A stretch of DNA of 64,000 nucleotides from Bettongia penicillata ogilbyi. Its lineage: Eukaryota; Chordata; Mammalia; Diprotodontia; Potoroidae. Position 1 is the stretch's first letter, and each line of letters opens with the position of its first letter. The stretch spans positions 8,287,378-8,351,377 of the forward strand of contig JAJHZJ010000061.1 in the NCBI GenBank assembly GCA_023548195.1. The letters run 5' to 3'. A program made the translations under genes and the position numbers. The notes beneath the pieces are model-generated. The model was not told the DNA's origin and searched no databases. It saw only the letters and a program-made list of their open reading frames with translations. Below, in pieces: positions 33,555 through 44,060 of the stretch.

Positions 33555-33745
33555 TTTTTAAGAGCACTGAATTTGGAAGTCAAACAACCTGGGTTTGGAT
33601 CTCAGCTCTGCCATTTTCAACCTACGTGACCTTCAGCAAGCTACTTCAATTCCCCAGGCTTCAATTTCCTCATCTAAAAAATGAATGAATTGGAATTATC
33701 GTTAAGGTCTTACCTAGTTCTAATTTCTGTGAACCTTTTGAAACT
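33555..33745 (+). mobile_element. MIR-type SINE
   Basis: 'tgggtttggatctcagctct', 'gtgaccttcagcaagctact', 'tcaatttcctcatctaaaaa' and 'aggtcttacctagttctaat'. Confidence 0.7.
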
Positions 33746-33774
33746 AAACAATTTAAAACAAATAAACAAAACTG

Positions 33775-34150
33775 TGGTTTTCAATCAGTCCCTATTAATG
33801 GACTGTGCTAGGTGATGGGAATACAAAGACAAAAAAAGAATTAAAGACAAACTAGTCTGAGTCATGTGGCTAGAGTGAGGAATGATAGGCAGTCTCAGCT
33901 CTTCACTGATATCCCATGATGTTAGGAAAAATTAAGGAAGCCCTCTGGCACTTTGGCTGGACTCCCTATGGCCAACTTTTGAACTATGGACAAGAGTTGC
34001 ACAGGATGGATCAGCTAAGTTGTAATAATACAGCTGCAACCTCTATCACTAGAGGACAACATCCAGATCAATGAGTTCAGATTCACTGGAGTAAAGGATG
34101 AATTAACAACATGACAGAGTTGCCCCAGAAAAAACTAGATTAACCATTTA
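33775..34150 (-). mobile_element. L2 3' end, diverged
   Basis: 'tcagtccctattaatggact' and 'gtgctaggtgatgggaatac' resemble the reverse L2 terminus. The remainder is weak. Confidence 0.45.
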
Positions 34151-34154
34151 AAGA

Positions 34155-34880
34155 TAGGTTTTTAAAAATGGTATTTTATTGATACTTTTTGACAACAATC
34201 ATTTTCCAATATTCCTTCCCATCCCGCTTAATAAAAAAAGCTTGAAGAAAACTATCTGATGATAGTAGTTACAACCAACAGGACGTGCAACATTCTACAT
34301 TTATAATTTACTATTTTTTCACAGAAACTTTTAACATGTTATCTGGAACCAATATTAGTCATTATATTTAAATATCTTTTAACTTTGTTTTCATTTTTTA
34401 AAAATGTGTCTATTATTACCCTGGTTCTGCTTTCTTTGCCCTATATCTGTTTATGTGTCTTCACATTTCTCTAAATTCTTTGTGTTCATCAGCTTCCACT
34501 ATATTTGTATACTACCATTTGTTCAGCCTTTTCCCAATTCAAGTGCAAGTACTTTCCCAATTCTTAACTACCACAAACTGCTGAGTCTTTTGAGAGATAT
34601 TAGGACCTTTCTCCTCGTGATCTTGTGGCGTGCAAGCTCCATAAAGGGAGCTCTGGACAAAGGGGTATGAACTGTTAACTTTTCTAGCTTAATTCCAAAT
34701 AATTTTCTTCACTGTTTCATGTCTTAAAACAGTCAGTACAGCTGCACCCAATGGCCTGTTACTCCCACAAGCCTTCAAACTTTATTTCCAATTTGATGGG
34801 TAAGGCATCTCAGTTGTCTTATTTCACTTCTCCTGTTATTACTGGCTGAGCATTTTTTCACGTGGTTGATAAGCATTTCA
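34155..34880 (-). mobile_element. Old L1 LINE 3' end
   Basis: 'ttaccctggttctgctttct', 'tttatgtgtcttcacatttc' and 'ttcccaattcttaactacca' parallel the reverse L1 3' region at 48650-48840, with more substitutions. Confidence 0.55.
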
Positions 34881-35985
34881 AACTTAGAAAACTGTTCACA
34901 TCTTTTGAACAAGATTCTTTATTTCACTAGTCTTTTTAATATCAGGCTAAATAAGGTTGTTGATCACCCTCAACTACTTTGCAAATCAAAGATGTGACTA
35001 AATGCTTTAATTTTAAGTCTTTCTAAGTCTTTTTAAGTCTAATTTTAATAGCCCAAGCAAAGTAAAAATTAAGTTGTAATTGAAATGCCAGGGAGCAACT
35101 AGGTGTTATTAATAAGCAATTAAGTGGTTTAGAGATGCTATTCACACACTGTAAATAAGGCATTGACACACAATACCTAACACCCTGAAATTCTCTGTAA
35201 TGTTTCAACAGTTTTTTTGCAGAACTTGCAAAAGATTGCATTTCAGGTTTTAGTTAATTTATAGTTGTCACCTTCTATTAAACGGGACTTGGTTACACTA
35301 TCTTAGGACCTGAGTGAAGTGCCTGCTGTAGCAGCAACATCTCTAAGCACTGGACACATGTTGGTAACTCCTCCCCCCATGTGATGCGGGCTAATTCAAG
35401 AGTTAAACAGGGCATTTCAAGGAGCTACCTAGATAGTACTTACTCACTCTCAACAAGATAAAGGCCTTTTTTTCCCTTTCCACTTGAAAATTGCAGTGTT
35501 ACACCATCTCTTTGTCTACAATCTCTCCTGTTGGTATGTCTTTAAGAATTCAATTCCATTAACACTTCTGTATATTCCCCTGTATTCCTTTAACACTTGT
35601 GGTAAGTGCCACAATTTTTAAAACTTTCATTATTAGGCATTTTATTGATATACTTTCATTTGTGCTTTATCTGTCTGCTCTCTGTCTTTTTACACTGGTA
35701 AGCTCCTGAAGAGGGACTGACAGCATCTTCTTGGATTACTGCCTCCATTGTGCACAGTACTGCATATATTTTACAGTGGGTACTGAATATATTTGCTAGA
35801 AAGAAAGCCAGCCAATATTTTTCACTATAAAATGTTCATCGGAATACAGTACATTTGTATCCTGTGTTGAAAGGTTATTCAGAAGTCTGTTCCTGGGGCA
35901 TTAATAAGACAGGTATTTCAAGTGTATTCATGTATTTTAAATGGAAGAGAGGTTTTGAACAGCATACTTTAAAATAGATTATAAA
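34881..35985. other. Mostly unassigned; L2 3' scrap at about 35690-35800
   Basis: 'ggtaagctcctgaagaggga' followed by 'tgtgcacagtactgcatata' is a plus-strand L2 3' scrap. The rest is unassigned. Confidence 0.45.
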
Positions 35986-35989
35986 TCTT

Positions 35990-36150
35990 TTTGCATGTCA
36001 CAAACCCTTTGGCAGTGTGGTGAAGCTTATGAACCCCTTTTCATAATGTTTTCAAATGCAAAAAATACATAGGATTACAAAGGAATAGCACTATACTGAA
36101 AGTTAGCAATTTTTTAAAGTTTACAGACTCCCAAGTTAAGAATTTCTGAA
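35990..36150 (+). mobile_element. Old interspersed repeat, probably hAT-like
   Basis: Opposite-orientation relative of 19230-19440: 'gtcacaaaccctttggcagt', 'gaagcttatgaacccctttt' and 'catagg attacaaaggaa'. Confidence 0.4.
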
Positions 36151-36694
36151 TTAAAAAGATCTGATTAAAAAGACTGACTTTTCCATCAAGTTGTAGAGGC
36201 AAAAAACACATATACGTATTAATCATCCTCTGGCCAACCTTTAAGAGCTACCATCCTGTTTCTTGGAGGAGACATCCAGTCAACCAGCTCTGGCACTTTC
36301 CACCGGCACAGTTAAGAACCCAAGGCTCTCAATGGAGAATTAGAGGATCAGAGTGGTTTTAAATAGCATTGGGGTACATGTCCAAAGTCTTCTCTCACCA
36401 TCTGGTGAAATACCCTTTAATGTTCACCCTCATAATCCTACCTATTCTTTCTTGGTAACCAGGGCCACCATCCTTACAATCATTTGAGTAGCCATATCGT
36501 TTAAACATCTGTTGAACGAGATACATAGAAGATGTAATGTTGACATTGCCAATTCACTTCATCCCCCTACATCCTGGCAACTTGGAAGTAGCATATGGGA
36601 AGCCAAAATTGTTTCTTCCAGGAACATGCAAACAACTGAGACATGCAGACCCTATCCTCACTCTACTGTGGAAAACAAGAAGTTTAGGAAAGGG

Positions 36695-36940
36695 TTAACA
36701 TTTTGTTTTCAATCAGTCATGTCCAACTCTTCCTAACCCCAGCTGGGTTTCCTTGGCAAAGATACTGGACTGGTTTGTCTTTCCTTCTCCAGCTCATTTT
36801 ACAGATAAGGAACTGAGACAAGAGTCAAGTGACTTGCCCAGGGTCACACAACTGAGACCAGATTTGAACTCAGTAAGAGGATCTTCCTCACTCTACTACC
36901 AGAACTCTATCCATCGTGCCACCAAGATACCCAATATGAT
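36695..36940 (-). mobile_element. MAR1-like SINE
   Basis: 'tcaatcagtcatgtccaact', 'cttggcaaagatactggact', 'ttgcccagggtcacacaact' and the tRNA-like end 'actctatccatcgtgccacc'. Confidence 0.85.
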
Positions 36941-37445
36941 ATGCAAGTATATAAAGTTCTCTGATAAAAGTATCAGAAGTGATATTTTGTTTCCAATTAT
37001 TTACTGAGCATTTACTATCACTATGCCATTAAAAGATGCCTTTAAAATTCTGCACAGAATTCCTATGTGAAGTTCATTAATAAGCCCTATCATGCATTTT
37101 ACTTAAAATTCTGGGATTTATGAACTAACATTATCATTACCTATAATTTTAAAACAGTAGAGCTCAGAGTTGTCCATTAGCCGTATTTCTAAATATCTAA
37201 GTTGTAGAAAACTAAGCATTAATTCCCCAAAACAGAATTTTGATCATTTTAATTCAGAGATCAGGCTTTCTGGGGAAATAATAACGACCTTAGTATGTTA
37301 CCTTTTGTTCAAATAAACAATACATTTCACAAACCATGTTTCTGATTTACATTTTCGGCACAGCACGCATGCAGTTTACTTGAAAACATAATTTAATATT
37401 TTTTGGAGCAATAATACAAATATTAAATTTGAAAAACACTGACAT

Positions 37446-39385
37446 TCAACCGTCAAACATATATTCATCAAAATGAGGTAAATATTCTATGTCATCTGCT
37501 GAAGAACTTAATAGTGAAGTGGAAAAAAATTCATCAAGAATATCTGTCTTTAGGGGGTTTTCCAAGTTTAATGTTTTAGCACAAGAATTATTCGTTAATG
37601 AGTCCATTTGAACTTCATATTGACTTTGTTTTACAGGACTATAATAATTATGGTCTTTGCTAGGATATGCAGAAGAGGATCCACCGACAAAATCACTAGG
37701 TATTGGCGCCGTGTTATGGTTATCTACCGTCTTCAAATGTTCACAATCATTTTCTCTATCCCTGGGGAGTTCTAATGAGGAAACAGTTGTAGTAGATGAC
37801 AGTAATTCTGCCAAAAAGTCTTCATGAGTTGGGCTATTACACAGAGAAATATTGGAATGTACGGTACCCTTAGGTTTATTATCTGTGGCATTAATATGAT
37901 CCTGAAGTTCCATTAATAGGCCTTGCAGTGATTCACATTCATTTGGAGATGCATCCTGGGGCAAATGTTTTGTACTTTTCTTTGGAGGCTTTCCATTTAT
38001 TTGGAGAGCCTGAAGAGTGGCCAGTTTTTGCTTTTTTGCCTTAAGTTTTTTAAGAAGTTTTAGACGAAGTTTATGAGTTTGACTCTCACATGGACCTGAA
38101 GAGATGTGATTTTCATTTCCATTAAAACTGTACTTAGGAGGCATCCCACTAGAGAGGGGCTGAACATCTTTATGCAAGGATTTAGTCAAAACCTTTGTAC
38201 CCTCTTGAACTTCATTATGTATTAAAGATGTACTAATATTTGATGGTGAAGAGTTAAGCACTGGAAGTGAGTTGCAAGCAGACCTGGGTGTCTTCTTGGG
38301 TGCTTGAGGACTTGTTTTATTTGTTATCCCTTTAGGCTTAAAGCCCCGAAAATTATTTGCCCTTTTAACCAGAGAGTTCAAGTCAGTTGTTTTTTGCAAA
38401 TGGACCTTTCTTTCATTAGCTGAGGCACAAGATGGCATAAAAGAAACTCCCTTGTTTAGTAATCCTTTTACCCAACTTCCTACAAACTTTTTTTTCTGTG
38501 ACTGGGACTGTGAAGAATTATGTGTTGAACCCAGGACTATACTTTGAGAATTTCCTGCAATATTACTTGCTGTTTTCAAATTAGATACTTGAGATAAGAC
38601 ACTTTGTTTTGACACAAGTTTTTCAACCTTTGGTGAAAGTACTGAACTTGATAAAACACCCTTCTCCAAGGCAATGGGGGAAAATCCAACATTTGTCTCT
38701 TGAATTTCTAATGGCTTTTCTCCTTGTGGAAGAGTAGTCATATGAACTGTGTTATTCGTGCAGATATTATCTGAAGTATTTTCTGGATTCAACTGATCTG
38801 ATTTCAAATCAATATTTTGAGTTAGGATACTAGTAGGTAGACTCTGAGGTTGGACAGGTGTTTCTCTAAAAGAAGCTGACTGGAAAGAAGCTAATGCTAA
38901 TTCTTGCTTTTGAAAAGTGTCCATTTCAGCAGCTGCCGTATTTCTTAACACAGACTGATCTTCTACCACAGGTTGATTTTCAATTGGATTGCCCTCAGAA
39001 TCAACATGAATTTCTGTAAGTGTCAAAGTTATAACATCGTTATCTACCAAATCTTCCAGACCAGAAAGTAAACTGTATTCATGATCTGTCGCTTCTACAT
39101 ATTGTGGATCAGTAGTTGGAGCACTTAGAATATTCTCCTGATCAAATGTTGAAAACATTTCAGTGGCAGCATCACCACCAGCACACAATGACAGAGATTT
39201 TGGTTTGGAATCAATGGGGGTAAAACTTCCTGTCTTTCTGACTGGAAATTCTGCAGTGGAATGATCTATTGTTTTGGAAATGTTCCTTTCCCAGATAACA
39301 ATATGAATCTCTGAAGCAGGAACTTCAAATCTCTGATGTGTTTTACAGTATGGTCCTTTTAAATCATCACATTCTAGCCAAGTTC
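37446..39385 (-). CDS. USPL1: USPL1, terminal coding exon
   Basis: The large last coding exon (1940 bp, about 646 codons) of ubiquitin-specific peptidase-like 1, the SUMO isopeptidase of Cajal bodies. The acceptor is TTTTTTCAG before GAACTTGG. Two exon bases complete a Gly codon from the previous exon. It begins TWLECDDLKGPYCK, which closes the catalytic domain. The first Asp of ECDD (39366-39368) corresponds to the catalytic Asp472 of human USPL1. EVPASEIHIVIWER follows, then a long Ser/Thr/Asn-rich tail. The tail has a conserved island KKFVGSWVKGLLNKG, a basic KLRLKLLKKLKAKKQK stretch and the end LPHFDEYMFDG before TGA. Matching islands in human USPL1 are recalled from memory. The tail between islands is diverged, as expected of disordered sequence. 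An ATTAAA lies about 50 bp past the stop but the true poly(A) site is not resolved. Confidence 0.97.
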
Positions 39386-40419
39386 CTGAAAAAATAAAGT
39401 GAACGATTTAAACACCCAAAGATTACTCAGTCTGTGTATATATAAACTACTTCCCTAAATTCAAAGTAACTATTCCTTTGCCCCTCTGCTTCTATATTTG
39501 ACTGTGCATAATCCTTCACAACACTGAGCCTACCTTTATGACAGCACCTATCTCGGACAAATGCTGAAGGTCCTTCCCTTTAATAACAAAGGCAGTGTTG
39601 TTATATATCAATTCTGAAGAACTGAAGCAGTTATTTGGACAGGTCAGTTATACCCTATCCCTCCCCACTCTCAACCCCTCACCTGTTGTAAGGGTCCTAT
39701 TAAGAATTATTAGGAATTGAATGAATATTGCAAATAATATCTAAAATTAAATCACCACCCGAAAAATTAGATCTCAAAAATGATTCCGTTAGAAAGACAA
39801 TTTTTGGATAACTGAGCTAAAAGAATTAACATACAGATAAAAATGACTGTGTAATAAGTTTTTAAATCCTGTTAACAAAAAGCCCTGCTAGTTTCAAGAC
39901 ATTTTCAATATAACAAAATTCTAGTAGAATATCAACAGTTTCTTTCAGATAACTGTAAACTATAGTCTCTATAGGCCATATCTATAATCTCTGATATCTA
40001 GAGGTAGAAAGTGCCTTAAGTCATGTTCATTTCTTTTAACCTCTTTGATTACTGAAAGCTTCATCTTCTACCATTCAGCAGATAAAAAAAAATACCACAT
40101 TCCTGACAAACAAAAAAGCATTTTTGCATAGGAAGAAATATGACTAGAGACAATGATTTATTTATTAGTCAAGTTCAAGGACAGGCACTGAACAACAAAT
40201 ATGATCCTTTATACTCCCTAGGAGGTATTTCAATAACTAGACTACAAGCCATATCAGAGAATGAACATTGGAGCAGTATTAAAGAATTCATTGCCTTCCT
40301 TTTCCCCTTTTCTATCTATTTTTCAATCTTTCACATCTACAACTGGCTGAAAAGAGTGGGAAGCTGAGACAATGACTAAACAGCAAACAGAATGATGACA
40401 AAAATTTAAGCTGCTGGAA

Positions 40420-40505
40420 TGTAGGTCCTATTTTTTATTTTTGTCTTTGGACCCCCATAGTGTCTTGTACATAGAAATCACTTAATAAACATTTATGGAA
40501 AGCAC
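40420..40505 (+). mobile_element. L2 3' end
   Basis: 'ggacccccatagtgtcttgt' and 'atcacttaataaacatttat'. Confidence 0.6.
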
Positions 40506-40654
40506 GAGAAGACACAGTCCCTGATCCTTTGTAGAGGAGGGAGATCCCAAAGTGTGGAACACTGCATATATTTTCCAGACTTTTTTGATGTATTGAAGAG
40601 AATCAATTATTTTTTCTTCTGTTCCTCCTTCTACTTTTTTTTCCCTTTAAAAAT

Positions 40655-41180
40655 TCCCTCTCTTGGGATGCTCATCAATTGGGAATGGCCAAGAAAGGGA
40701 ATACTATTGTGCTATAATAAGTGAACAGTCCGACTTCAGAAAAACCTGTACAGACTTATATGAACTGATGCTGAGTGAAGTGAGCAGAACCAGGAGAACA
40801 CTGTACATAGTAACAGCCACAGTGCGGCAGGACTGTTTCTGATAGACTTAGCTCTTCACAGCAATGCAAAGACCTAAAACATTCTCAAAGGACTCATGAT
40901 AGAAAATGCCACCCACATCCAGAGAAAGAACTATGGAATCAGAACGCAGACTGAAGCAGAATATTTTCTCTTGTGTTATGTTTTGTTTTTTCTCATAATT
41001 TCTCCCATTCATTTTAATTCTTCCATGCAACACGACTAATGTGAAAATGTGGTTAGTAAGAATGTATGCGTAGAACCCACGTAAGATTGCATACCATTTC
41101 AGGGAGGGAGGGGGAGAAAATATAAGACTTATGGAAGTGATTGTAGAAAATTGTAAACAACTTAATTTTAAAAATATATA
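40655..41180 (+). mobile_element. L1 LINE 3' end
   Basis: Same 3' region as 8390-8950: 'cttatatgaactgatgctga', 'gtgagcagaaccaggagaac', 'aacacgactaatgtgaaaat' and 'gagggggagaaaatataaga'. It is 5'-truncated and in antisense to USPL1. Confidence 0.85.
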
Positions 41181-41736
41181 AATGGAAGTGAATCAGAGTC
41201 CTTTTGTGCCTTCATCAATTTCTGAGGCTAAAAATAAAAGCACCTGTGGTCAAAAAAAAAAATCCCTTTATTATATGGGACTGACCTCTGACATGGGGTG
41301 AGGGAGAGATTGAGAGAAATTTAGGAAATATAAAAAAAATATTTAATAATTATATCTGAGAACAGATAAACCGCAGCAAAAATTTCTTAAAGAGGTTAAT
41401 ATAACTTTTCTTTAGCTATGATATTTCTATATTTAAGACCTTTGGTGGAATGAACAAATTCTCTTATCTGGTTGTTCCTTTACATGTGGAACAGATGTAT
41501 GTGTGTTTATGCACACATATTTATATGTATGAACACACATACATACAACTAAGTTATCAAGCCTTTTCCTATTTAAAGGAAAGGATAAAAAAAGAGTGCA
41601 ACTTTGATAATTTGAATTCTTAAAAAATCAACCAGCACTATCAAAAGAAAGTACTTATTATTGTATATTTTGACGAATACTTTAAAATTTCCATTTTTAA
41701 CAGCAAGAACTGCAAAAATCAAATTAAAATACTTAC

Positions 41737-41897
41737 CATCAGAATTCAAAATCCAAGTTATAAAATGTTTTTCATTCATCTGATATTGAATCACACAAGT
41801 TATTTCATAGAAAAAGCCTTCAAAATGAAATGAATAGAACTGCAAGTCATTACATGGCAAGCCTTCTACAAAGTGCAGCATAAACAGTGAAGATAGT
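41737..41897 (-). CDS. USPL1: USPL1 exon with the catalytic His
   Basis: A 161-bp exon, acceptor CCTCTAG and donor GTAAGT. It encodes KLSSLFMLHFVEGLPCN, then FHFEGFFYEITCVIQY and EKHFITWILNSDG. The His of KHFITW (codon 41765-41767) lies 16 residues before the Asp of ECDD in the next exon, the same spacing as His456-Asp472 in human USPL1. This is the C98-family USP-like fold core, with no frameshift or stop. A single long frame across this region (41573-41929) reads into the introns and is not the real boundary. Confidence 0.96.
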
Positions 41898-42349
41898 CTA
41901 GAGGGAAAAAGAAAAGAGAAGTCAAACAAATAATACCATATGTCCTGTTATACAAAAGGAAGTCTAAAGCTAACAAGTCACAGAGAACTCATTTTCAAGG
42001 CTGACTGCTAACATATTGAAGCAGTAACTTTTTTTTTCTGGGACCCTCCAGATGTGTTTCTTAATTAGAACTGGAGAATTTTAAAAAAGTATGTAATACA
42101 AAACCCTCCTCAGAAGGGTTATCACTCACAGTTGGAAGCTATCACGCAATAAGGTTCTATTACAGTCCATTAAGTAAAAATTGCTTTGTAAAATATACTC
42201 ATTATGTCTTACAAGGAAATCTCTAAGTAGCCACAGCCATCTTGTACCATCAAACTCAGACCCTCAAAAATCTTTCTCTGAGATTTCCCCAAATCAGTTG
42301 TTGTAACTGATAGTTTAAGAAAACAGGAGTCATCATTTTTAAAATATAA

Positions 42350-42660
42350 TGAATTCAGATAAAAATAGGAAGAATGTTATGAACTGACGCAGAATGAAGT
42401 AAGTAGAATCAGAACAATTTCAACAATGACAAAGGAAAAATACTAAAAGGAACCCAAACCCTGAGGCCCTATAATTACTCATCTTTGTCTTGGTAACCAA
42501 ATTATGAAATATACTTAACTGTCCTGGTAAAGAAGTGGGGATAATATGGGTAGATTGTCATGCAATGGATCACTGTGCTATTTGGTACTGTAAAAGTTTT
42601 TGTTATATCCGGTAAGGTTTAGTGCTTGGGAGAGTTTAGAAAAGAAATGTGATACAAAAA
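42350..42660 (+). mobile_element. Old L1-like 3' end
   Basis: 'gttatgaactgacgcagaat' and 'gaagtaagtagaatcagaac' parallel the L1 block at 40745-40795. The following 230 bp differ from the younger L1 3' UTRs here. Confidence 0.5.
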
Positions 42661-42743
42661 GGAGTCAATAAAACCTCTTAAAAATATGCCAATTTGATGT
42701 CACCTTAGGCTGCAATAAGGGAGAAATAGTATTCAGGTCAAGG

Positions 42744-43000
42744 GCAGCTAGGTGCCACAGTAGATAGAGTGCCAGGCCTGGAGTCAGGAAGACTCCTTTT
42801 CCTGAGGTCAAATCCAGGCTCAGACACTCTACTAGCTGCGTGACACTGGGCAAGTCACTTCACCCTATTTGCCTCACTTTCCTCATCTATAAAATGAACT
42901 GGAGAAGGAAACAGCAAAATGCTCCAGTATCTCTACCAAGAAAACCCCAAATGGGGTCATGAAGACTCAGACCTGACTGAAAACCACTAAACAACAAGGG
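42744..43000 (+). mobile_element. MAR1-like SINE, complete
   Basis: It has the full order from 'gggcagctaggtgccacagt' and 'ggcctggagtcaggaagact' to 'gtcatgaagactcagacctg' and the terminal 'aaccactaaacaacaa'. This is the best-preserved copy of the family in the window. Confidence 0.9.
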
Positions 43001-43059
43001 ACTTCTTAGTCCCATTCAGAATATTGGACTTAGGTCCAGGAACAACATTTTAGCAAGGC

Positions 43060-43745
43060 TCTTGATGAACTATCTAGAAGAGGCCAATAAGGGTAATAAA
43101 GGTGTCTGAAGAAATGTAACACGGAAGAAGAGGGATTAGGCTTCTTTCTAATGGACAAGACCTAAGGCATAACTAGGAGCAATGTAAAAAGTAAATCTAG
43201 ATTTGACACACAACAACTACAATAATAACATAATTTCAGTAATATTAACCGTTTCTTGATGTAATTAGGAGTGCAAATTAGCACGGCTGTGTTGTGATGG
43301 TTTTTTAATTGTATGACAGCAAGACAAGGAATATAGTGGTACTACAGGAGCATGTGAGTTGATGTGAAGAAGATGGATGCAGTAATCCAGGAATGGATTT
43401 TGGAAAGGAATGAACGGTTACAGAACACAGGGCACAGGATTCAAGGAAGGAAGACAGAGTGAAGGTGAACTTGTTAACTAGAGTGTCATTACTGAAAGGA
43501 GGAAAGTAAGGCCAGATGGGAGAGAGAGAGAAAGTGTGAAAGACTTTGGATAGCTCCTTTGGATAACTCCTAACAGAGTTAACCCAAAGTAGAATGGGCT
43601 GTCTAGGAAGGTAATAGGCTCCCCTTCACTAGACGTCTTAAAGCAAAGGTTTGATGACCATTTGTTGAGCATGGCATAGAGGGGATTTTTGCTTAGGTAT
43701 TGATAAGACTAAATGGCCTATGATCCCTTCTGAAATTCTGTAAAA
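43060..43745 (+). mobile_element. CR1/L3 3' end with internal insertion
   Basis: Left part 43095-43200 ('gaagaagagggattaggctt', 'ataactaggagcaatgtaaa'). Right part 43565-43745 ('agtagaatgggctgtctagg', 'tgatgaccatttgttgagca', 'aaatggcctatgatcccttc'). About 360 bp between them is foreign, possibly diverged L2. Confidence 0.7.
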
Positions 43746-44060
43746 GTACATTTGGAGGAAGGGTTTAAATTGTAAAAACAAAAGAATGGAGGGAAAAAAA
43801 CTACTGATAAAATTTCTTGGGAACTAAAGTTCCTACCAATTCCAAAATTTTGTCTCTAGTACTGTTAAAAAAAGTTGTCTTGCCTATGGATTATTGTCAA
43901 ATTGGTCTGAAGTTGGGCTGTGAATTAAGTATGAATAAAATTAATCCCTTTTCAACCTTTTAAGAAAACTGTCACAGCATCTCTTCTACTGATTTTTCAA
44001 AAGCTGCCAAAACTCAGTTTCTCAAGATGTTCGGCTGAAATGAATTTCACATTGTTTCTT

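Larger units (their letters stand above)
39386..41736 (-). other. USPL1 intron before the last exon
   Basis: A 2.35-kb GT-AG intron (donor GTAAGT, acceptor CAG), phase 1. It holds an L2 3' end (40420-40505) and an L1 3' end (40655-41180). The remainder is unassigned AT-rich DNA. Confidence 0.9.

Noticed and set aside
41573..41929. 118-codon minus-strand frame taken whole as a gene
   Set aside because: Only 41737-41897 is exon. The ends read through the acceptor CCTCTAG and donor GTAAGT into intron sequence.
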